From assembly GCA_963932465.1 (NCBI GenBank), contig OZ010793.1, positions 257,135,525-257,199,524 of the forward strand: 64,000 nucleotides of DNA, in the 5' to 3' direction. A program made the translations under genes and the position numbers. Source of the stretch: Maratus speciosus. Taxonomy: Eukaryota; Arthropoda; Arachnida; Araneae; Salticidae. Below are positions 1 to 10,532 of the stretch, one piece after another. The notes below the pieces were generated by a model. The model was not told the origin of the DNA, did no database searches, and worked only from the letters and a program-made list of their open reading frames with translations. The stretch's first letter is position 1. Each line of letters opens with the position of its first letter.

Positions 1-464
1 ATTGAATTTAAAAAAAAATGCTTAGTAATACACTTAATTGACACGCTTCTACTTCAGATTAGGATTTATTTTATTTAGGTTCAGGGTTTTAAGTTATTTT
101 AGGTTTTAATTTTGAAAACTGAATTTTAACTGTTAGTGTAAATAATTATGTATCTATTGAACCTGCTTCTACCTGAAGAACTAAAATTTATCTGATTCGG
201 GTGTATACAATAAAAAATAAAAGAAAAACTCGTTTATAGATTATTAATACGGATTTCGATGCGACATTATTGAATAAATACAGCATAATAAATAAGTTAG
301 GAATCTAAATTAGTATAAGTTTAAAAATATTTAAATAATAAAATTCTATAAATATTAATTATTGGATTTTATTTAAGTTAAAATGTTTCTGGCACGTTAG
401 AATGCTGGTACATAACAATTTTGGAATTTTTGGCACGCATGCTTTAAAAGGTTCGCCATCCCTG
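1..464. mobile_element. Right end of a hAT element (left part outside window)
   Basis: The end at 425-464 has a TTTTGGCACGC motif followed by GGTTCGCCATCCCTG. This matches the right end of the complete hAT element at 35368-37111, which ends TTTGGCACGCG...GTTCGCCGTCCCTG. hAT ends of the CAGGG type close in exactly this way. The rest is AT-rich and noncoding. The left end and the target duplication lie outside the window or have been lost, so only the terminal 40 or so bases are well supported. Confidence 0.6.
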
Positions 465-2284
465 CCATAGACTTTACATTAGTGAGGGAATATCGGAAAC
501 TGAGTGACCAGCCCTCTTAAACCACTGCACTGTGACCACACTTGCATAAGAACAATCAGTTCCACTCGAACTGCGTAAGATTTTATTCAATAAAGCAAGC
601 GTCCTTGGTTTGGTTGGATAAAATCTTATTCATCTCTTCAAGTCATCTTGTAGAAATAAGACCACAGTGTAAATGCTCCTTAAATTGTTATAAACCCTCA
701 AGGAACACGATATTTTTTCTATAAATATTTGATCGAATCATTGGGGTTTATAACAATATTTTTTTTGAAAACAATCAGATTTTTTTTCATGCATAATTGA
801 GAGAAGTGTTTGCTCAACGTACAGTTTTTGGTGAGAGATTTAACGCATTATTTTCTCATTTGTCATGATGGTTCATTGAAATATAAGCTTATAATTGGGA
901 AATACATACAATCGAGAGATGAATCAGTAAGAGGTGTCGGCATATATGTTTTAAATATATATATATATATATATTTAGAATTAAGGCAAAAAAGGTATCT
1001 TTCTAGCTTTTCGTATTTTTATAAATTTTCTTATTTACGCTACAATAACACATTACTTTTATATTGTAACCATTTTTGTCAAATAAAGTACACATTTTCA
1101 CAAAATAAATAAATAAATAAATAAATAAATATTTTCAATTATAAAGGACAATGTACTTGCTTTTTTTTTAAACCACATCAAACAACGTTTCGTTGTATAT
1201 TTTAATAGAACAAATAAAAGATAACAGAAACAAGTAAAGAAAAAAAAAAGAAAGAAAAAATAATAATACAATTCTAGTGGAAACTGTATGATTTTACATG
1301 TAACTATTCAAGCACTGAGAATGTAATTTACAATAATTATTAAAATTTTCAATAAACATGCCAAATATATGTGATCTATTTTCAGAAGCTTCAAACTAAA
1401 TATTTCTGAAGAATCTTCGCACACCCAATAACCCACGTTTACGACGAACTCATAAGAACTCCTTGCAAAGGGGCGCATTTTTTATCGATAGTATATAAAT
1501 GATTTATGAGGCAACATTACCACGATGCATGGAAATAGTGGCCCCAGGCGACCGCTACGGTAGCACTCTGTGTGGAAAATGCCGAATTCTGATAACGCGC
1601 ACAACAGACTTAGGGAGATAATAGGCAAGGTCTCTAGAGATGTTAAACAAGGAATTTATGATTGTTGGTTGGAAATAAATATCGACCGCTTTGCTCAAGC
1701 CTACGAGATAAAGGAATTCCGCTAGTCACAAGTTTAATATCGATAAATAAACCATTTATATTCTATGACTCAGTCCGAAAAGGGTTGCAAGATGGAAATT
1801 TCAGGCGTTCTATTTACCAAGTAACGAGAGCAGAAGACTCTTCCTTAAACCATAACTTCAGAAATAAATCATGGGTTTTGAGATTAAATTGCATTGTAGC
1901 AAAGTAATATTGGGAAAGTCTTGTTTGTAATTTTTTTAAAATCCTGACCATATTGACATGAAAAATTGCGTCAACATCTGGGTATTTATATTAACCCTTA
2001 ATTGGTGTGACAAAAATTGTCACATAAACTACTGTGAGCGCTCTCTGGGACCACTTGATCACAGCATGAATAGAAGGTTAGATTCATTCTTAGGATACTG
2101 TTTCTGTACTAAACTTTATGTACAGGATTATTATGATTAAAATTCCCCTATTCTAGAAGTCTCAATCGGTAGTACTAGAACTCCAAACGAAACAAAATTT
2201 CACTAGTATCCAGAGTTAAAATGAAAATTTCAAGTTAAACTATGACTTGTAAAGCTGCAAACTGAATAAAGCTGCGGTCTGTGA
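465..2284. other. AT-rich intergenic DNA, no gene recognised
   Basis: Open frames of 60-100 codons occur here, but none shows domain-like composition. Simple repeats are (TA)n near 955-975 and (AAAT)n near 1107-1130. A somewhat GC-richer stretch at 1540-1640 has no identifiable ends. I see no RNA gene or transposon terminus. Confidence 0.5.
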
Positions 2285-2760
2285 GACCGCCAACCCCAGT
2301 TAAAAGTGAAGGCGTTTGTCCCCCCCCCCCCAAAAAAAAACCGCTTACAAACTTGAAACTTTCTAACATATTTTCGGACTAATTTTTTTGCGTAAAAGCA
2401 TGGCACTTGCAGGCATCATTATTGAAAAGATTTCTAATAAAACAGTTTTTTTTTGTTTTCAATAAATGAATTATATCTTGAGTTATAAGCGACTGTTATC
2501 GCATGACGGCAGTTTTTCTCTTTCCCCCGTTGTCGCGTGCAGAAATTTGGTTCAAAATTTCCACTTTGGCAGTATTTTCAGACAGATCTTTAGCCTTTAT
2601 CAAAAAATGAAAAAAAAAAAAAATCAGTTCGATTACATAGTTTCTTAATAAGATTCTACCAGCTTGATGCATTTGTGAAAAATTATGAGTTAAAAAATGT
2701 ATTAGAAAGTAGCTAGTTTGGATTTTGTAACAGCCTTAATATTTCGTCATTTCATTGTCA
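2285..2760 (+). repeat. Dispersed repeat family A, copy 1
   Basis: This stretch shares a long ordered set of short blocks with 9720-9990 (same strand), 10137-10400 (opposite strand) and 22562-22860. Diagnostic blocks are GAGTTATAAGCG, TTCGATTACATAG/GTTTC and TTTGGATTTTG/GAGAACAGCC. It begins after a C/A homopolymer pair near 2318-2341. No transposase or clear terminal repeat is visible, so it is probably a non-autonomous element or a fragment of a larger one. Confidence 0.55.
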
Positions 2761-3591
2761 GCATTTTCAATAATGACAGTATAATTATTAAAACAATATT
2801 TTATTTCATTGGACATATTTCTGATTGCAATATTGGCGTAATATTGTGCCCAATATAACCAGTATTGGTTTTATACGGTTGAATCGAATTTGTAAAACAG
2901 GTGAAGCGAGTTTAACTAAAGACACTCTGTATAGCATGTAATTTCTTAACGCGAAATTTCTAGATTATACTAAGCAAGAATCTTGTAACCCGATAAAAAG
3001 ACGAAATAGTTAAGCAATGATAAGAACATTACCTCAACAAAATGATTAAGTAATTAAGAATAAAATATTAATGTTCATTAACGTAAATAGTATTTGAAGG
3101 ACCACTATACCAAATGAGAAAGATAAGCTAACAATGACAGACAATATAATGTAATTAATTCTGTTTTGCCTCAGTTATAGCGGATGAATATTAGTCAATT
3201 GTTTTTGCAGGTATCTCATAAACCATCGTAGGATATTATGAAGTGACCTATCAGAAATTACAAAGTCTCTTGACGCCCGAGGTCTATATATGTGAACCTC
3301 CGTTTTTTTCCATTTGCTTCGATGTCTAAAATTCGAAATAATACAAATAGATTAAAACTCTTGCTTTGAAGTCAAATTTCAGTAATAATCAGTGATATTG
3401 CATTAATAGTCACTAACAAAGAAGTTAAAGGAAGGTTATAAAAAAAAAAGTGCAGCTTTTAACTTTTCTTCTAAATACGTTTATCAAAAAGCTCTTCGGT
3501 TAATTTCTCACAATTTTAATTTATGGAATATTACAAGAGACGCAGTAAGGGTGGTGCATATCTGTTCCGGCACTAGGGTACCAAGACGGAT
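2761..3591. other. AT-rich spacer
   Basis: No gene, RNA or element end is recognisable. Reading frames are short and interrupted on both strands. Confidence 0.4.
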
Positions 3592-4038
3592 TAGAGTCCT
3601 GCATAGGGTCGGGTATCCAATTTAGGCGTACCTGACCCAACCCACTGTTCAGGGCTAATTTTTTTTTCGTCGCGCGTCGGGTTCGGGTCGGGTTTGGATT
3701 GAGTTTAGATTTTTATTGAGCTCTGATTCGAATTAACCTGATATTTCAAAATAAAATCCAGAATATTGTTTCAGATGAAAAACTATACCATATTTTAATA
3801 TCAATGACTCTTTATGCATTCATTTTACAACATAAAAGATAAAATCGATATAAGAGATATCAGTATTGATTATTTAATTCTTTATTACTTTAAATTGGAA
3901 ACTTTTTATTGCGGGTTGTGGGTGAACGAGAAAAACTTTGTTGTGTTTCAATCAAGATGCAAATCAATGAATTTTTTTTTTTTTCGGATTTCGGTTAATT
4001 TGTGGGTTGGCTTTAAATAGAATTTGTGCGGGATTCTA
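3592..4038. mobile_element. hAT-type MITE, TAGAGTCCTG family, decayed
   Basis: The left end TAGAGTCCTGCATAGGGTCG matches the left end of the intact copy at 23005. It is followed by GGGTCGGGTT-type subterminal repeats. The right end, TGTGCGGGATTCTA, is a decayed form of the family's right end. The flanks AGACGGAT and AGATGGGAT resemble an old 8 bp target duplication, which is typical of hAT elements. The roughly 450 bp interior is AT-rich and has no coding remnant. Confidence 0.55.
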
Positions 4039-4524
4039 AGATGGGATAAGTGCTTTAACCGCTCTATCAATTATTGTTATTAATGGGATGCACTGGCGAT
4101 CGGTCGGGAAAAAAAGAAAATAAATTTCTCCCCAGGCATCAAATAGAATTACAGCGCGTATAAAAACCTTATATAATTACAGTAGTTACACAATATATTT
4201 GTGTGTGTGTGTGTTTACCAATTATTTCTTTGCACGCCGATAAAGACAGCCATTTAGACAGTCAAGAATATTTTTTTTAGATTTGAATTTGAAGTTCTGT
4301 TTATTTAAATATATTTATTTTAATTTTAAATGAATTCATTTACTTTTTTTTCTTTTAATGAAAGAACAGCTTATTTCTAAATTCACACTCAAAAAGAAAA
4401 GAAAAGAAAATAAAGATGAAGAGAAAACGATGTGGATCGGGATTTGTCATAAATAAGCAGAATAATTTATTGTCTTAGGAATATTTATATGTGCAGATGG
4501 GGATGCACAAATGTAAATAAACTG
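4039..4524. other. AT-rich spacer with a short (GT)n
   Basis: A (GT)n run lies at about 4200-4214. Nothing else is recognisable. Confidence 0.4.
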
Positions 4525-4702
4525 ACAAGGAGAGGGCCAACCTTGTTAATCAGAGATTTTGATTATTTTAATATAGGTTGTAGGGTAGAGACTCTTTAGT
4601 CTCAGGTTAAACGGATTTATCCAACACTCCTTAGTTCTTGAGAAACCGGGGGGTGTAATAGTAGTACACTACTTAAATACTTACTTTGTAACAAAAAGGA
4701 TA

Positions 4703-4765
4703 GGTTGGTCGTAGCTCAGTTGGTACGGCGTCTGCGGGCCCGGGTTCGGTACCCGAACGCGCTAC
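4703..4765 (+). pseudogene. tRNA-like sequence, left arm (deleted)
   Basis: An A-box-like TAGCTCAGTTGG lies at 4712-4723 and a B-box-like GGTTCGGTACC at 4743-4753; the B box has one mismatch to GGTTCGANNCC. Compared with its partner at 5495-5571 it lacks 14 bases where the anticodon arm would be, so it cannot fold as a tRNA. The intact A box may still bind TFIIIC weakly. Confidence 0.6.
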
Positions 4766-5494
4766 ATTTGTTTTTCTCATTTTTTGTTTTATAAATATAC
4801 TTGTAATTATAATTTAATAATTTAAATTAAAAATTTTAATATCATACATTAATTATAATGTTAACAAATTTAAATTTACCATTTTTGTTTATTTTTAAAC
4901 TATTATTTCTCATCCTTTAAAGAGGTTTAAAAAGAAATTGGCTCTATTGTTGAATGATGAAAATTCCAAAATCGTGACAAAACCTGTTGTGGTACCATCT
5001 AGATATGATAAAATAAAAGAATATTCAATTAAAATAAAAATAAAAGCAGAAAGAAGATAAAGGGAAAAGCAAAATAATTGGAAGTGCAAGCATACGTATT
5101 TAAAAACATTTAATAGGCAAAAAATCGGTTGTAATTTAATTCTGATGCTATTTTTTAATATAATTATGCTTGTTACTTGAAAAACAGAATAATAGTATTG
5201 TCGCATTGACTTCCTTTGTTAAAGCAATGCGTAAATGATGTTTCTTTAAAATCACGAATTGACACAATTGCTCAATATCATTGCATCGGTAAAGAGTATA
5301 TGAAATACATTTTAAAAGTGATTTTAAAAAAATTCACAGTTTTTTAATGTTTTATACAACTATTTAGTTAAAAGTAAAAAATTAAATAGGTTAAAATTAT
5401 AATTGATATACAATATTATAAATTTTAATTGAGAATGAGATAATTAACTTATACTTACAAATATATTTTTAAACAAAAAATGAGAAAAACAAAT

Positions 5495-5571
5495 GTATCG
5501 CGTCCCGGCATCGAACCCGGGCCCTCGGATCAGGGCCTGCAAACGCCATACCAGCTCAGCTACGACCAACC
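5495..5571 (-). pseudogene. tRNA-like sequence, right arm (full length)
   Basis: On the minus strand an exact A box TAGCTGAGCTGG (5551-5562) and an exact B box GGTTCGATGCC (5507-5517) sit 33 bp apart. The D and T arms look tRNA-like and the T stem pairs CCCGG with CCGGG. The anticodon arm pairs GGCCCT with AGGGCC around a 6-base loop, which is unusual. The ends of the acceptor stem do not pair well. I therefore call a tRNA-derived (SINE-type) promoter rather than a functional tRNA. Confidence 0.6.
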
Positions 5572-5830
5572 TATCCTTTTTGTTACAAAGTAAGTATTTA
5601 AGTTGTGTACTACTATTAGACGCCCCGGTTTCTCAAGAACTAAAGAGCGTTGGATAAAATCCGTTGAACCTGAGACTAAAGGGTCTCTACCCTACAACAT
5701 ATATTAAAGTAATCAAAATCTGTGATTAACAAGGTTGGCCCTCTCCTTGTGAGAGATGGATACATGTAGAAATTCGAGTACAGATAACCTAAAATTTATT
5801 TTTTGTTTTAGAAACAGCTTACGTTTATCA

Positions 5831-7272
5831 TAAGGTAAACGCACCTATAACGGTCCACGTACCAGTAGTGGACCACTAAATTTTAAAGTTTAAAAACAAG
5901 CCCAACTTGCATTTCTGAAAAACGACTGAAAGAAATCTGATTGACTAACGTCCTTAAATGTTAACTTTTCATAAACTGTTTGGAATAATTGTTTTTTTCC
6001 TCCTTGCTGGTATATTTGTTTATTTTCTAGAGTGTCTCCAAAAACAGATTTTTTGGCAAATTCTTATAGATTTCATTAAGATATAACTTTTAATTTAAAA
6101 CATCGTTTCTTCAATAATTATGTTTTATCTCAAATTAAACTACTTGTTGATATACTCTTATTATATTGTAAATAATTTGTTGGATAAGCCGAAAACTTAA
6201 AGATTCATGCATCAGAAATTTACTAGGCCCACTACTGAAGCATAGAGGAATGTAACATTTTTAACCATTTGGAAAATGGTTATTGTCCTCGTCAGGGTAG
6301 GAAATCAAAAGCCTATCTGAAGCTTTTTATTGGTTTAATCCGCATTTTATTCATTTTCTGATGTGTCTATACAGTAATCTGTATTTTCCCTTTACTTTCA
6401 ACAGAGATGGATACTTCTGTTGCCACTATGACAAAAAGGTAATAAAAACTACAAAAAAAAAATAATTATAACTCAGAAACAAATTGAGATATAGCTTTCA
6501 AACAAATTGCATTTAAAAGTACATTTTTTTTCTCTATACGAAGGTGTAAAAAGTAATACTGTGGGATGTTTAGAAGTTTAAGAATGAAATTTCATTTAAA
6601 ATGGGTCGTCAGATTTCTACGATGGAAAAGCCTTTTCCCGAACAGCCAATGAAATGCTTGGATAATACGTAAGTTTCAGGACGAGTCGCCGGCGATTTTT
6701 GTCGCTTGCAATTTTACGTGTAATAACACTATTAATGTTTAATCCATGGCGTACATAATGTATGATCAACTCCGTGCGATTTTTTATGTCTTAAATTTTA
6801 GTCTTCGAAAAAATCATTTTCCAAATGGTCGTTGTAATTTGTTAAATTGCTTTTTTTTTTCTTTTTCTTTCTTTCTTTTTTCTTTTTTTCCCCCCTTTTT
6901 TTTTTCATTTTTTCCGAGGAATATATTTTAAAATTTTGAAGGTACATTCTGGTACGCTAAAAAAATATATACCTTTTAGAATTCACTAACATTTTTACCC
7001 TTTAACCGTCTGGCCCGGATTTTTCCGTTTCTAGAAATCATGTTAAAATGGCTGTAGACAAAAATATTTTAAACATAATTTTATTTTGAACAGTATATGG
7101 AAAGAAGTGATATTAAAGATATTATAGCATAAAATTGCGATTAAAATATATATATAACTTCGAATTTACAAGCATTCTTATAAAAATACATGAAAATCCT
7201 CGGACGGTGTGAAAGAGTAATAATAATTAGATAAATGTCCTAAAGTGGTCCACTACTGGCGCGTTTATCTTA
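5831..7272. mobile_element. Inverted-repeat element, TAAGGTAAACGC ends
   Basis: The left end reads TAAGGTAAACGCACC and the right end is the complement of TAAGATAAACGCGCCAGTAG. Just inside both ends lies CCAGTAGTGGACCAC. The left arm carries an extra 18 bp containing a second GGTCCACGTACC, which looks like a small local duplication. The 1.44 kb between the ends is AT-rich with homopolymer tracts and no coding remnant. The superfamily is unknown. Confidence 0.5.
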
Positions 7273-7281
7273 TTTAAGGAA

Positions 7282-7697
7282 CTACTTCTGTCACCCGGAA
7301 AGACTCGCTCGCTAATGCTAATCCTATCAAAGAAATTTTTAAAGATATCTCGTTTGCATTTTAATATTTTTAAACGATTTTTTTTTCTTTGCATTGGCTA
7401 GCTGAGGTTGATCTCTTACATAAGCCCTTTTTTACTTTTTCGATTTTGTTTGCAGATTTTTTCCAAGACGATTCTTTCACTTTCGAAACCAGTTCTGACA
7501 ATGAAAGTGTCCTAATTAAAGATATCTGTAAACAAAATCGAAAAAGTAAAAAAAAAAAAAAACGCCCTTTGTATAGACTGATCGCCATTGCAAAAAGAAT
7601 TGTTTAAAAATACTGAATTGCTAACGAGATATCTTTAAAAATTTCTTCCGTAGGATTAGCATTAGTGAGCGGGTCTTTTCAGGTGACTGAAGAAGCC
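7282..7697. mobile_element. Near-palindromic foldback MITE
   Basis: The arms at about 7282-7480 and 7526-7697 are inverted copies of each other: CTTCTGTCACC against GGTGACTGAAG at the tips, then GCTAATGCTAATCCT, AAATTTTTAAAGATATCTCG and TTTTTCGATTTTGTTTGCAG. The loop is about 45 bp. A transcript of either strand would form a very long hairpin. It starts only about 10 bp after the end of the preceding element. Confidence 0.75.
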
Positions 7698-8973
7698 TCT
7701 TACTGTCAAGAAATGAAGAAAACCACAAAAGATTATTTACACTGCCTAAAAGTTTGAGAATCTCTGTACCAAAAATTATTGCGTCTGATGGCTACAGAGT
7801 TTTATTATTTCCTCTATTTCATCAATGTATTACTAACCAAGAGTACGTAATATACACAGTATCAGTATCTTTCTTTCACCTCACAAGCATGTTTGTTTTC
7901 TTTCTTGGTGATATCAAACTGTGAAACCTTGATAGCACCCCTGGCACCTTCTCCTAGTAACTGAAGCACTGAAGGCAAGAAATCGCGGCTTAGTACCCAG
8001 AAAACGTATCCTTCCGCCTGACACAAGTAGGCCATACTGTGAAGGCACAAGCTGACAAAAACAGCTGGGAGCTTTTAATATGTCCGCGCTAAAGCGAAAA
8101 AAATAATAAATGCATATTTTCACGAGACTCGCGCCCTTGGCATTAATTTTCACTTGCTACACGACATTCCTGTCACCGTAAGAAGCTTGGAAGACGTGCA
8201 AGGGCTCTTCCAAGCCTTGGGATACATCATTTCGGAGTCGGGGAATCTAAATGATTAGATTCGACGATTGGAATTACTCCAAAATTGAAATTGAGAATCA
8301 TTTAAGGATTTATTTATTTATTTTTACATTTTTTCTGGTGTAAGATCATATCATATGCAGGTTTTTTTTTTAAAGTGAATCTTAACAAATTGCTCTAAGC
8401 GATATTTGGAAGCAGGGGTTTATATTATTTTTTAAAGTGGGGGTTAAATTGAAACATCTTCATTTATATTGCTAAAGGAGAAAAATTATAAAGAGTCATG
8501 AAGATGATGATAGCTCTCTTTCCAGTGGTAACTGAAAACGTGAAAACAGTAAATGATCACTTAAACGAGGAGTTCGGTACTAATGAAAACGCTTATTAAA
8601 TCTCTATTGCCAATTAAAATAAATTAATCAATCGTTATATCGTTCTTTTAAATGGGAGATTCACCTTCTCACTGCTAAATTTATTTCCATATCCAAAAAT
8701 TTAAGTTGCAGCTAGATGAACAGCGAAAGTATGCATTTCGGAATATTGATGTGTTTTTTAATTATTAGATAACACAACATGCAATTAGTTAAGATTTCCT
8801 ATAAGATTTAAAATAGATAATGACTAGAAAATAACATGTCGGTATTTACAGTACTTACAGTCAGAGACCGATGAAGTCGTATATAGTGGCTATTAGTACC
8901 GATGAAGCCCTGGGTGAGATTTTTTTTCCCGCGGTTCTACCATTGTTGTCAGCGGGTGTAGTCTTTTTATCCT
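7698..8973. other. Spacer with one weak minus-strand ORF
   Basis: A GC-richer block at 7880-8230 carries a 62-codon minus-strand frame (7862-8050) and an overlapping 79-codon frame. Both have balanced amino-acid composition, but I recognise no family, splice pattern or promoter. It may be a fragment of an old gene or transposon. The rest is AT-rich. Confidence 0.3.
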
Positions 8974-9084
8974 GATTGCTTGATTGCTACTACTTTTTTG
9001 GAATAGTAATATTCGCTCTACGTAATGACAGGTAAAGTATGGCGAATATTACTATTTCAAAAAAGGGGTGGTAATCAAGCAATC
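8974..9084. repeat. Perfect-looking short hairpin (about 43 bp arms)
   Basis: The left arm at 8974-9016 and right arm at 9042-9084 are inverted copies (GATTGCTTGATTGCTACTAC against the matching right arm; AATAGTAATATTCGC against GCGAATATTACTATT). The loop is 25 bp. It is followed within 15 bp by a long A run. It is probably the core of a small MITE or foldback. Confidence 0.7.
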
Positions 9085-9093
9085 CGATTTAAA

Positions 9094-9096
<3 letters not shown>

Positions 9097-9136
<40 letters not shown>

Positions 9137-9172
9137 GCCCAAATAGCAACAAATGATGGCTTCAAAAGAAGC

Positions 9173-9220
<48 letters not shown>

Positions 9221-9224
9221 TTTT
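9097..9224. repeat. Poly(A), (TA)n and poly(T) tracts
   Basis: About 38 A residues at 9097-9134 are followed by unique sequence, then (TA)n at about 9177-9203 and about 21 T residues. A CAGTCGTGGAAAAAAAAAGT sequence starting at 9236 resembles a mariner-type terminal repeat, but no partner end is found. Confidence 0.8.
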
Positions 9225-9719
9225 ACTCCGATGTACAGTCGTGGAAAAAAAAAGTAAACACCCCTTACTAACCATGCAAAAAATTATCGTAGAAGAAAGT
9301 TACTGGTACCACACGATTGGTAATAACGTCTACTTTTAAATGATGTATATAAAATTTGCTTAGGGGCCATCTACATATTAAAGCGAACCATAATTTTGTT
9401 TTTTTCAATAGCAGTACACAATTCTGACAGCATAAATGAACTCTACACCCTTCAATTAGCCTAAAAACAAATTTTTATGTAATTTGTACGATAAGTTTCA
9501 GATAAATTAACTATTTTAAAATGAGCGTATTTTAGGGGCTGTATCCAAATTCTAGTTGGATACTCGATTGTTGACCGAGAGAGCCCCCTTCTTGATCAAG
9601 GCATCTTAAGCGCCACTCAAACAGTCATTGAAGACAGCTATATTAAAGGATAGCATAAGAAATTTCAAAATATCTAGTCACTTCCATGATAGACGGCCCC
9701 TTAAACCATCATTTTAAAC

Positions 9720-9990
9720 CATCATAAACTACCTATCGAGTTATAAGCGTTTTTGATAACGTGTCAATGCGTTTATCTCCCTTCACTGACTGGTTTTTCT
9801 GCTTTCGTCGGGAAATTCGGTTCAAAACGACAACTTTGATAGTATTTTCTGATCTATTGCGTTTACAAAAAACGAAAAACGTCTTTCGATTACATGGTTT
9901 CTGAATTATAACACCTGCCAGTTTCATGCATTTCCGAATAAAAAGGAATTAAAACTTATGTCATAAAATACCCCCTTTGGATTTGAGAAC
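9720..9990 (+). repeat. Dispersed repeat family A, copy 2
   Basis: This copy shares GAGTTATAAGCG, GGGAAATTCGGTTCAAAACG and TTCGATTACATGGTTTCTGA with the copy at 2285-2760, in the same order. Upstream (9540-9660) lies an AT-rich stretch with no identifiable ends. Confidence 0.55.
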
Positions 9991-10136
9991 AGCCTTAAAA
10001 TGTGAAAGTAATTAGTAAGACATTGCTTGCTAATAAAACATTTAGGTTAGTATTAGATTTTTTCCTTTCTTTTTCTTCTTCTTTTTAAATTTTTTCTTAT
10101 TGCAACAGCTTCAAATAAAAACACACAAAACCTTAA

Positions 10137-10400
10137 GACTTCTCAAATCCAAAAACTGGTTACTTTTGGACGCATTTTAAAATTTATTTTACTCACAAAC
10201 GTATTAAATTAATAGCCGCTCTTATTAAGAAACTATATAATCGAAAAAAAAAAAAAAAATCCGTTTTCCGGTGAAGCAGAATATTTTTCAAAAAATGCTG
10301 TCAAAGTTAGGCTTTGAACCGAATTTCCGAACGTGACAGCACAGGAAAGGAAAAAAAACAACAAGGACAACAATTGCTTAAAACTCAAGCTGTTTTTCAT
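10137..10400 (-). repeat. Dispersed repeat family A, copy 3 (inverted)
   Basis: This is a reverse-strand copy of the family: CTCAAATCCAAAAACTGG, GGCTTTGAACCGAATTTCC and ACAACAAGGACAAC are complements of blocks in copies 1 and 2. With copy 2 it forms an imperfect inverted pair about 150 bp apart. Confidence 0.5.
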
Positions 10401-10442
10401 TTATCGAAAAAGTGGATATCCTGATTCAGGGCTCTAAGACCT

Positions 10443-10467
10443 GTCCCGCGTAACTACTGCGCGGGAC
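10443..10467. repeat. Small GC-rich hairpin
   Basis: GTCCCGCG at 10443-10450 pairs with CGCGGGAC at 10460-10467 around a 9-base loop. It stands out in the AT-rich surroundings and may mark an element boundary. Confidence 0.6.
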
Positions 10468-10532
10468 GACAAATGCCCCGATTTTTCATGATGCACAATT
10501 TTTTTAGATATATTTTTCGTACTTTTTTGGTC

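Larger units (their letters stand above)
4525..5750. mobile_element. Foldback element with tRNA-like sequence in both arms
   Basis: The element starts ACAAGGAGAGGGCCAACCTT and ends with the reverse complement of that. The arms stay clearly similar for about 280 bp and more weakly to about 330-400 bp (left to about 4860, right from about 5380), around an AT-rich centre. Shared blocks include the phrase TTCTCAAGAACT, GTTACAAAGTAAGTATTTAA, and a tRNA-like segment in each arm with its flanks. No transposase is present. I see no convincing target duplication. It could be a foldback transposon or two tRNA-derived SINE copies brought together head to head; the matching outer flanks favour one palindromic unit. 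Confidence 0.7.

Noticed and set aside
7862..8153. Two minus-strand frames of 62 and 79 codons
   Set aside because: Composition is protein-like but I recognise no domain and the two frames overlap. Without expression or conservation it cannot be called a gene; it is noted within the spacer entry.
9236..9270. Mariner-like terminus CAGTCGTGGAAAAAAAAAGT
   Set aside because: No inverted partner or TA-flanked right end was found within several kb, so no element is called.
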